Assembly: GCA_041480065.1 (NCBI GenBank)
Contig: JBGOZF010000012.1
Coordinates: 13,105-77,104 of the forward strand
From: Fen-999 sp041480065
Lineage (GTDB): Bacteria; Pseudomonadota; Gammaproteobacteria; Burkholderiales; Rhodocyclaceae
Direction: 5' to 3'
Length of the DNA: 64,000 nucleotides
Each line of letters starts with the position of its first letter. Positions within the stretch are counted from its first letter, which is position 1. This document shows, piece by piece, positions 56,686 to 64,000 of this stretch. The position numbers and the translations under genes were made by a program. The notes beneath the pieces were generated by a model, which searched no databases, had not been told where the DNA came from, and was given only the letters and a program-made list of their open reading frames with translations.

Positions 56686-57365
56686 TGGAGTACCCCGTCG
56701 GTCATCGCGCGCACTTCGTCGCACTGCGCTGTCATGCGATCATCATGGGTGGCGATCAGGAAGGTGGCGCCGTGCTGCTTGCCGAGGGCCTTCATCAAGC
56801 CGATGACCTGGCTGGCGGTGGTTGTGTCGAGGTTGGCGGTCGGCTCGTCGGCGATCACCAGCGTCGGTGACTTCACCAGGGCGCGGGCGATCGCCACGCG
56901 CTGGCGCTGGCCGCCTGAAAGCCGGTCGGGCCGGCGCTCGGCCAGACCGGTGAGGCCTACCTGTTCGAGGATGGCGTCGACCCGCGCGCGCCGCTCGGCG
57001 GCCGGCAGTTCGGCCAGCAGCAGCGGGTACTCGACGTTGTCGCGTACGCTCATTACCGGAACGAGGTTGTAGCTCTGGAAGACGAAACCGATGCGCCGGC
57101 GCCGGATCAGCGTGAGGGCGCGCTCATCGAGCGTGCCGACGTCCTCGCCGGCGAGTCGGTAGCTGCCGGCGTCGAAGCCGTCGATGAGGCCGCAGATATT
57201 GAGCAGCGTGCTCTTGCCGCTGCCCGAGGGGCCGCGCACGGCGACGAAGGCGCCCGTCGGCACCGTGAGATCGATGCCCTTCAGGGCCGGGACATCTTCC
57301 TCGCCCATCCGGTAGTGCTTGACGATGCCGGCGAGCGCAATGGCCGGCGGACTCGTTGTATTCAT
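56682..57365 (-). CDS. ABC transporter ATP-binding protein, LolD/MacB-like
   Basis: A 227-residue ATPase. Walker A is GPSGSGKSTLLN, Q-loop FVFQSYNLVPVM, signature LSGGQRQRVAIARAL, Walker B LVIADEPTANLD, and H-loop IATHDD. This set is typical of the MacB/LolD/FtsE subfamily. Start at MNTTSPPAIAL with GGGAGAAGG upstream. It is the first gene of the six-gene leftward operon; repeat copy 4 lies about 50 bp upstream. Confidence 0.92.
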   Translation of the reverse strand: MNTTSPPAIALAGIVKHYRMGEEDVPALKGIDLTVPTGAFVAVRGPSGSGKSTLLNICGLIDGFDAGSYRLAGEDVGTLDERALTLIRRRRIGFVFQSYNLVPVMSVRDNVEYPLLLAELPAAERRARVDAILEQVGLTGLAERRPDRLSGGQRQRVAIARALVKSPTLVIADEPTANLDTTTASQVIGLMKALGKQHGATFLIATHDDRMTAQCDEVRAMTDGVLQ

Positions 57366-57415
57366 CGCCTTCTCCCGTGATGAGGAGCCTTTATGGCAAC
57401 AGCCCGAATTCATTC

Positions 57416-57540
57416 ACCGCAAAGGACGCAAAGGACGCAAAGGAAGGCGATCTTGAAATCCCGGGGAATTACTCCACAGGTGAAGATGTCCAGAAGTCAA
57501 ACGCCTTGTCTTTCTTGGCGTCCTTTGCGTCCTTGGCGGT
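57416..57540. repeat. AAAGGACGC-armed palindromic repeat, full-length copy 4 (inverted)
   Basis: A 125-bp element beginning ACCGCAAAGGACGCAAAGGA and ending TCCTTTGCGTCCTTGGCGGT. Its interior, when reverse-complemented, aligns with copy 3 (shared ACAAGGC.TTTGA and TCAAGATCGCCT), so it is inserted in the opposite orientation. It lies between the glnS stop and the ABC operon start, both on the minus strand. Confidence 0.88.
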
Positions 57541-57638
57541 GAACTGCTCTTTCCAGGTTCATCCTACGCATCCGGCGGCGCGGCGGGACATTTTGCGACG
57601 AATCGCGCCTGGCGGACGCGAACGGCGCCAGGCGTGCG

Positions 57639-59390
<1,752 letters not shown>

Positions 59391-59565
59391 GACGAATCCA
59401 GGGCTACGATGCAAAACAGCGATTCTAACGGGTTGCCGTCGACCTGCCTTCGCAAACCTCGATCGCGACGACGTGCGAGCCGACACGTCGAATACGGGCA
59501 CAAAGTCTGCAATACCGTAGCCCATAGTTTGCTACGGCTGAAATAGCCTTGCTTCTGCACCCTGC

Positions 59566-60063
59566 TCAGTTGTCCGCCAATCGCTCCTCGAATTTCGCCA
59601 CGACCTCAGGCGGGGCTAACCAGAGGTGCAAACCCGTTACCTGTTCGAGTTGCCTCGCCCGTTCCTCGATCGCCCGTTGCTTGGCTTGCTCGGAGCCAAG
59701 AATGTCGACTCTGAACCGCCGGCACATCTTGCGCCCGTCCGCGAATCGCGTTTCTGCGATCCAGTAGTGAATCGCGGTACGCCGATCCAGGCGTACGCCG
59801 GCGACCCCAGACTTGTTGTTCGACTGCAGGATCGACCGCCGATCGCGCTTGGTCATCGGCGGATAGCGCTCGACGATTTCGTCTCGCCAAGCCTGGGCTT
59901 TCCGTAGCGCTCCGGCCTCTCCGCCATGGGCGCCATGGCCGAAATACTTCCGGTGGTACTTGCCCCAGCGACGGACGATAACCTCCCAGCACGGAAGCCC
60001 TCGCTTTACGCACGGGTGAATACAGTACATGGCCGGATCGGTGTTCGGTATGCCGCGGGGCAT
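59566..60063 (-). CDS. Protein with two AP2-like DNA-binding domains
   Basis: A 165-residue protein with two AP2/ERF-type three-strand-plus-helix units. The first spans about 22-65 (CWEVIVRRWGKYHRKYFG, then a helix). The second spans about 82-142 and is clearer (NNKSGVAGVRL, YWIAETRFADGRKMCRRF, then a helix). Bacterial AP2 domains usually occur in phage proteins and homing endonucleases; here no nuclease domain is seen. It lies downstream of a T6SS effector module on the same strand and could be its regulator or a remnant of a mobile element. Confidence 0.7.
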   Translation of the reverse strand: MPRGIPNTDPAMYCIHPCVKRGLPCWEVIVRRWGKYHRKYFGHGAHGGEAGALRKAQAWRDEIVERYPPMTKRDRRSILQSNNKSGVAGVRLDRRTAIHYWIAETRFADGRKMCRRFRVDILGSEQAKQRAIEERARQLEQVTGLHLWLAPPEVVAKFEERLADN

Positions 60064-60103
60064 GTGTCGGCTCTAACGTAGCCCGCAGTCTGTTCTCAGT
60101 CCG

Positions 60104-61297
60104 TCAGGACTGATCGGGTGACCACTGCCAGATCGTTTCGCCGTAGTCGCCGTCGAAGCGGGGCATGACCTCCCCTTCCTTGAAGAGGCGGCGGGAGTCC
60201 GCTTTCGCCGGAGTGAGCCAGTAGCCTTCCTTCGGGCAAGCATCGCCACCGGGACAGCGCAGGCGCGGGCCAGCAGGCGCGTCGGGCGCCGTCTTGACGA
60301 GCTTCGGGCGCTGCCGCTCCGTTGGTGGCGGCGGCGGGTTGTCGAAACGGCGCAACCACTCGTTGCTGGTGCGCGGGTTGAAACGTATCTCGCCGGCGAT
60401 GGAACCGTAGTGCAGCGATTGCAGTTCGGGCACGCGCACGGGCTTGAGCGCCTGATTGACCTTGACGTAAAGCTCGGGGTACGGATTCTTCTTGATCCAG
60501 CCGAGTTCCGGCCAGTCGCCAGCCCGGACCGCGAGGCCATGGCTGTAAGGTAGAAGGGCGATACGCGGGTCGGACAGTTGCGCGCGAACGGCATCCGCGC
60601 CGCCTAGTTTGTCGACCCATTGCTGGTCGAGAACCGTGTACCAATTGACGGTCTTGAACCCGGCGCGGAGTTCGTCGCGGCCGAGTGGGTGGCCAACATC
60701 GACGGCGCGGAACTCCTCCGCCAGTTCGTATTCCATGTGCTGATAGTCTTCGTGCTCGTAGCAGTTCTGGAAGCCCAACCCGAAGTAACCATGCAGCGGC
60801 TGCAGAAGGTCGCACATGCGTAGCAACAGCGAGGTCTCTATTTCGACTGCGCCCGGCTTCAGTTCCTCGACCGGGAGATAGAAGCGCAGGTATGTTAGGG
60901 TCTTATGAACGTCCTCGAACCAGCCGGCGGGAGAAACGGCGTCGAGGGCGTAATCACCCACGTAGCCGAATCCGATGTGGGACGAGGACCAAAGGAAGTT
61001 CGCATACTCCATGGGGCTTTCGGTGCGAATGTAGTCCAAGCATTGGGCCAACATGCTGGTGTCCCATATCCGCTTCTTCATATTCTCGCCAAAGTAACCC
61101 CATTTCAACTTGTCGCCGTATCGCTCGGCGTAAAGTTCCAGCGCCTGCGCAATAACGTCCCGCCGCTGGTAGCCCTTGTCGAGAAAGAAGACTCCCACCA
61201 AACCGACCTGAAGCACGTTGAGTTCCGGCTTCTTGGCGTCGCCGATGGTGAATTGGTGGCGCGCCTCGTCGAAATCGTCAAAGAAACTCATGGGCAA
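60104..61297 (-). CDS. DUF3396 (TsiV-type) protein, putative T6SS immunity
   Basis: A 397-residue protein whose first 300 residues match the DUF3396/TsiV type: LNVLQVGLVGVFFLDKGYQRRDVI, SSHIGFGYVGDYALDAV, FYLPVEELKPG, and NWYTVLDQQWVDKLGG. After a Pro-rich linker, the C-terminal 60 residues form a separate small unit (LRCPGGDACPKEGYW, FKEGEVMPRF, IWQW) with two cysteines. No signal peptide, as expected for protection against a cytoplasm-acting nuclease. It follows the candidate effector gene by 2 bp. Confidence 0.78.
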   Translation of the reverse strand: MPMSFFDDFDEARHQFTIGDAKKPELNVLQVGLVGVFFLDKGYQRRDVIAQALELYAERYGDKLKWGYFGENMKKRIWDTSMLAQCLDYIRTESPMEYANFLWSSSHIGFGYVGDYALDAVSPAGWFEDVHKTLTYLRFYLPVEELKPGAVEIETSLLLRMCDLLQPLHGYFGLGFQNCYEHEDYQHMEYELAEEFRAVDVGHPLGRDELRAGFKTVNWYTVLDQQWVDKLGGADAVRAQLSDPRIALLPYSHGLAVRAGDWPELGWIKKNPYPELYVKVNQALKPVRVPELQSLHYGSIAGEIRFNPRTSNEWLRRFDNPPPPPTERQRPKLVKTAPDAPAGPRLRCPGGDACPKEGYWLTPAKADSRRLFKEGEVMPRFDGDYGETIWQWSPDQS

Positions 61298-61299
61298 TC

Positions 61300-62595
61300 T
61301 CAGTCGGGCCAGTAGACGTAGGTGGTCGGAAGAGCATATACGGTTTGCTCTTGCTGAGGCGGATCGGCCGGCTGCGCGGCCAGCTTCTCGACCGTGGCGG
61401 CAGCGCCCGTGGCCGCCGCTACCGGGCGCAGTACGCGGGCGAAGGGGATCACCTTCGCCCCTGTTCTCGCGATAATCAGCGGCTCAGCCGCCGAACCGCC
61501 GCCCAACACGATCGGGGCGCCGATCGCGATCGTAGCGCCAGCAGCGACGACGAATGGAGCCATCAAGGTCAATTCCAGCCCCGCGACTCTTCTCTCGTTT
61601 TCGCGACGGCGGCGTGCTTCCTCCTCGACACTGGGGCCGGCGCTCAGATAGGTGGTGGTCTCCTCCTTGGGCGGATCGACCGAGCAGCGCCACGGAGGGG
61701 CCTTCTTCGGCAGATCCCCGCCGGGAGTGATGACCCGGCGCACTTCCTGATGCTCCCGGTCGATCGCGTCGACCAGCAGTTCGTATTCGGGGATGATCGC
61801 CATGCCGTTGCGCCGGCGGGCCGCACGTTCCATGGCCTTGCCGACCGGCATGTAGACCGGCTCCTTCGCCGCGGCCCGCACCCATTCGCGCGTGCGGCGC
61901 TCGCTGCCGTCGCACATGTTGGTTTGCAGCAGGCGGAAGTTGTTCCGGTTGCCTGCAATCTTTCGGTAGTCTCGGACTTGTTCTTCCCTCAACCTATCCC
62001 CCGCAAACTTGATCTCGATGACGTTGTAGATGTTCGGCTGGCTGAACTGCGGCTTGCCGGACAGTGTGAAGTTGATCATGCGGATCACGTCGGGAATGCG
62101 GAACATGCCCTTTCCGCCCTGGAAGGGGCGCGGCTGATCAGCGCGATCCTCCGGAGTCAGACCTTCCTCCAGTTCGCCCAGACTCAGCAGTTCCTTGTCG
62201 ACCTCGAGCCAGGGCGCAAAAGGCTTCTGGAGGAATCCCTCCTTGATCGCCCGGTATTGCGAAAGCGGGAACTGGCTGGGGCGATGCGACTCCTTCCGGC
62301 TCATGATCGGTGCCGGCGGCGCCTGCGTCATGTCGTAGCCCACTTCACCAGCATAAGGAAACGCGTAGTTGAAGAAATCGCAGTCAAGCCGGATCAATTG
62401 CGTCACCACGCGCTGGTACATCACCACTCCGTCGGCACGCGACAGTGGGTTGGCGTTGGCGTAGGTCACCTTCTCGCACAAGTACCAGAGATCGATGGGA
62501 TCGGTCACCGGCATGACGACGTCGGTGGCCTCCGGTTTGGTGGTGGTGCGCTTGGTCGCGTCGGCAGGGGTGGCGGTACGTTTGTCGTCGGCCAT
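61300..62595 (-). CDS. Putative T6SS nuclease effector with VRR-NUC-like domain
   Basis: A 431-residue protein. The central segment carries a PD-(D/E)xK nuclease core of VRR-NUC type: RIPDVIRM (Asp169), NVIEIKFAGD (Glu194, Lys196) and EEQVRDYRKIAG (Gln206). The N-terminal 160 residues have no recognised delivery motif (no PAAR). The C-terminal part contains a Gly/Ala-rich hydrophobic stretch (about 345-372). It lies directly between vgrG and a TsiV-type gene, the arrangement of effector-immunity modules. Family precedent: VRR-NUC T6SS effectors (TseV) damage DNA. Catalysis and secretion are inferred. Confidence 0.75.
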   Translation of the reverse strand: MADDKRTATPADATKRTTTKPEATDVVMPVTDPIDLWYLCEKVTYANANPLSRADGVVMYQRVVTQLIRLDCDFFNYAFPYAGEVGYDMTQAPPAPIMSRKESHRPSQFPLSQYRAIKEGFLQKPFAPWLEVDKELLSLGELEEGLTPEDRADQPRPFQGGKGMFRIPDVIRMINFTLSGKPQFSQPNIYNVIEIKFAGDRLREEQVRDYRKIAGNRNNFRLLQTNMCDGSERRTREWVRAAAKEPVYMPVGKAMERAARRRNGMAIIPEYELLVDAIDREHQEVRRVITPGGDLPKKAPPWRCSVDPPKEETTTYLSAGPSVEEEARRRRENERRVAGLELTLMAPFVVAAGATIAIGAPIVLGGGSAAEPLIIARTGAKVIPFARVLRPVAAATGAAATVEKLAAQPADPPQQEQTVYALPTTYVYWPD

Positions 62596-62597
62596 GG

Positions 62598-64000
62598 TCA
62601 GGCTTCGTCAATGTTGCGCTTGGGGCGCTTGAGGAAATCGAGTGTCAGCGGATCGGCACCGCGCTTGTCCCAGTATTGACCCTGGAAGAGCGCCAGCAGC
62701 GATTCGTCAGGCAGAGGCGCGGCCGAGACGGGCTGGGCGGCAGGCGTGACGACGCGCTGGGTCTTGCCGTCGGCATCGGACCGGTCGCGGAATTTGGCGC
62801 CATCAGCCATCGTGACCTCGTAGGGTCGCGTGGGAAGGATGGCGCCGGTCTCGTGATCGCGCGCAACGAAGCGCTCTTGGAACATGCCTTGTACACGGTC
62901 CTGCGGCAGCATGGGCAGTTGCGCCGCATCACTTGCCGGCCCGGTAAACGCATGGCTGCTCCCCTTCACCGACCAGGTATTGGGACACCTGAAGGTGATG
63001 TTGCCGCCGTCGAGCACCACTTCGGCTTTCGCGGCAACCAGGCGGATCTTCTCCTGGGCGAGGATCTCGATTTCGTCATTGACGCTGGTCACCGTGACGC
63101 TCTTGTCTGCCAGCACTTCGAGCCTGTCGGTGTGCGCCTCCAGACTGATGGGGCCGTTGGCGGCGATGGTCTGGATGCCGCCTGAATGGGTGTAGAGGCT
63201 GGTCGTCTGGCCCGAGACATTCGAGAAGGTATGCGCGACCGAAATCTGCGCGTCGTTCCGAAACACCCCGATCAGGGTTCGCCCTGCAAAGAGTGTGCTG
63301 GCGGCCGGAGTGGCGAAGAGCATGCTGGCCGGCGTGTCGGCCAGGACGATCGGGGTGGCGAAGCGCTCGACCGGATCGCCGCCGCTTCGGGCACCGCCGG
63401 TGGGTTTGGTGGCCCCCTGCCCGCCGATGGCGCCGTCGTACTTGCCCTCCTGGGCAGGATCGAGGGTCTTGATCAGCGACTCGACCGCCTTGCCCGGATC
63501 GTGGGCAGCAAGCTTCAAGGCTTTCTGTGTGCTGGCAGAGTCAGATAAGGCCTTGCCCAACTCCTGCGCGGCCTTCAGTTGCGATTTCGCTTCGGCGGTA
63601 TCCAGTTGCGTCGAGGCACCATTGGGCCGCGCGCAGGAACTCAGTAGCAGGCCCTGGGCGCCCCGCAGGCACGACCAGCCGTCGGTGGCGAGCTCAAACC
63701 CTTCGCCGCGCCAGGCGCCGCGGTTGGCGGAGTTGGCGGACTGCTGGATCAGGTAGCCGAGGTTGAGTTGCGTCGATGCGGTGCTGGACATGACCCGCTG
63801 TCGGAGTTGTCCGCCGGCATCGTCGGTCAGCCACTGGTTGTAGCCGGAGTTGTCCAGCGTGGGCGTGTGGTAGCCGGAGATGACGCCCGGATGATTGACG
63901 CCGGAGTCGATGCCGGCGGCAAAGGGCTGGTCGTCCTGGCCGTTGTAGAGGCTGGCGACGATGATCGGGCGGTCGGGATCGCCCTCGATGAATTCCACCA
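62598..64000 (-). CDS. vgrG: VgrG spike protein, C-terminal part with TTR-like extension (partial)
   Basis: The frame enters from beyond the right edge (VEFIEGDPDRPII region), so the N-terminal gp27/gp5 parts are missing. Visible are the end of the gp5-like domain (GVNHPGVISGYHTP, LDNSGYNQWLTDD), a DUF2345-type repeat beta-helix (ISLEAHTDRLEVLADKS), and a C-terminal domain (about the last 90 residues) with the transthyretin-like pattern RDHETGAILPTRPYEV...TDA-type turn. Such TTR tails bind specific effectors. The adjacent nuclease gene is the expected cargo. Confidence 0.85.
   Translation of the reverse strand, partial: VEFIEGDPDRPIIVASLYNGQDDQPFAAGIDSGVNHPGVISGYHTPTLDNSGYNQWLTDDAGGQLRQRVMSSTASTQLNLGYLIQQSANSANRGAWRGEGFELATDGWSCLRGAQGLLLSSCARPNGASTQLDTAEAKSQLKAAQELGKALSDSASTQKALKLAAHDPGKAVESLIKTLDPAQEGKYDGAIGGQGATKPTGGARSGGDPVERFATPIVLADTPASMLFATPAASTLFAGRTLIGVFRNDAQISVAHTFSNVSGQTTSLYTHSGGIQTIAANGPISLEAHTDRLEVLADKSVTVTSVNDEIEILAQEKIRLVAAKAEVVLDGGNITFRCPNTWSVKGSSHAFTGPASDAAQLPMLPQDRVQGMFQERFVARDHETGAILPTRPYEVTMADGAKFRDRSDADGKTQRVVTPAAQPVSAAPLPDESLLALFQGQYWDKRGADPLTLDFLKRPKRNIDEA

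Noticed and set aside
59515..59537. CCGTAGC...GCTACGG stem between glnS and the AP2-like gene as a terminator
   Set aside because: No T-run on either strand and only a 7-bp stem; kept as an unremarkable hairpin.

Overview
The window reads as chromosome of a GC-rich Gram-negative betaproteobacterium, probably of the Rhodocyclales/Nitrosomonadales group. The evidence is lpxC, a complete proteobacterial division and cell-wall (dcw) cluster, MurE with the meso-DAP signature, the rsmI/yraN/diaA/dolP neighbourhood, rnpB just upstream of mraZ, and several multiheme cytochromes. The species placement is inference; the gene calls are read from the sequence. No tRNA, rRNA operon, CRISPR array, prophage or IS transposase was recognised, and no gene-free gap exceeds about 300 bp.

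Layout. (1) 1-4035: a leftward set (yraN, a secreted HIRAN protein, diaA, a dolP-like BON lipoprotein cut by the window edge), divergent from rsmI-pyrC-lipoprotein. (2) 4043-4475: RNase P RNA with its own promoter. (3) 4607-23533: the dcw cluster in canonical order (mraZ rsmH ftsL ftsI murE murF mraY murD ftsW murG murC murB ddl ftsQ ftsA ftsZ lpxC), driven by a clear sigma-70 promoter carrying three MraZ boxes. Most genes overlap by 4-11 bp, but two copies of a palindromic repeat interrupt the run, before murD and before murC. murD also carries a low-complexity in-frame insertion. (4) 23533-27945: a small membrane protein, a DciA-like DUF721 protein, an M23 peptidase and secA. (5) 28097-29712: mtnA with a class II aldolase, resembling a methylthioadenosine/5'-deoxyadenosine salvage pair. 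(6) 29768-41393: signalling and housekeeping genes (PAS x4-GGDEF-EAL, AI-2E-family permease, PPK2, KTSC protein, Cys-rich mini-protein, plsB, hybrid histidine kinase, small unknown protein, AraC-type regulator).

(7) 41669-48962: a candidate extracellular electron-transfer locus. It has a decaheme DmsE/MtrA-type cytochrome, a 1008-residue MtrB/PioB-type outer-membrane barrel and two diheme c4-type cytochromes, followed by an HD-GYP protein and a small diheme cytochrome. Together these would move electrons across the outer membrane and through the periplasm. (8) 48976-51649: a QseBC-like two-component system and a hemolysin-III-family membrane protein. (9) 51697-57365: a compact leftward six-gene operon joining a LolDE/MacB-like ABC transporter, a LolA-like periplasmic protein, an outer-membrane barrel and a LytS/AlgR-type two-component pair. 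This looks like a self-regulated trans-envelope transport system. (10) 57639-59390: glnS. (11) 59566-64000: a type VI secretion effector island (leftward): VgrG with a transthyretin-like tail, a VRR-NUC-like nuclease effector, a DUF3396/TsiV-type putative immunity protein and a two-domain AP2-like protein.

A recurring theme is a roughly 126-bp interspersed element with arms built from a 9-bp AAAGGACGC unit. It occurs four times (12063, 15882, 39889, 57416), with related interiors in the three full-length copies, one of them inverted. The most unusual items are this repeat family, the MurD insertion, the electron-transfer locus, the six-gene transporter/sensor operon and the T6SS nuclease island.
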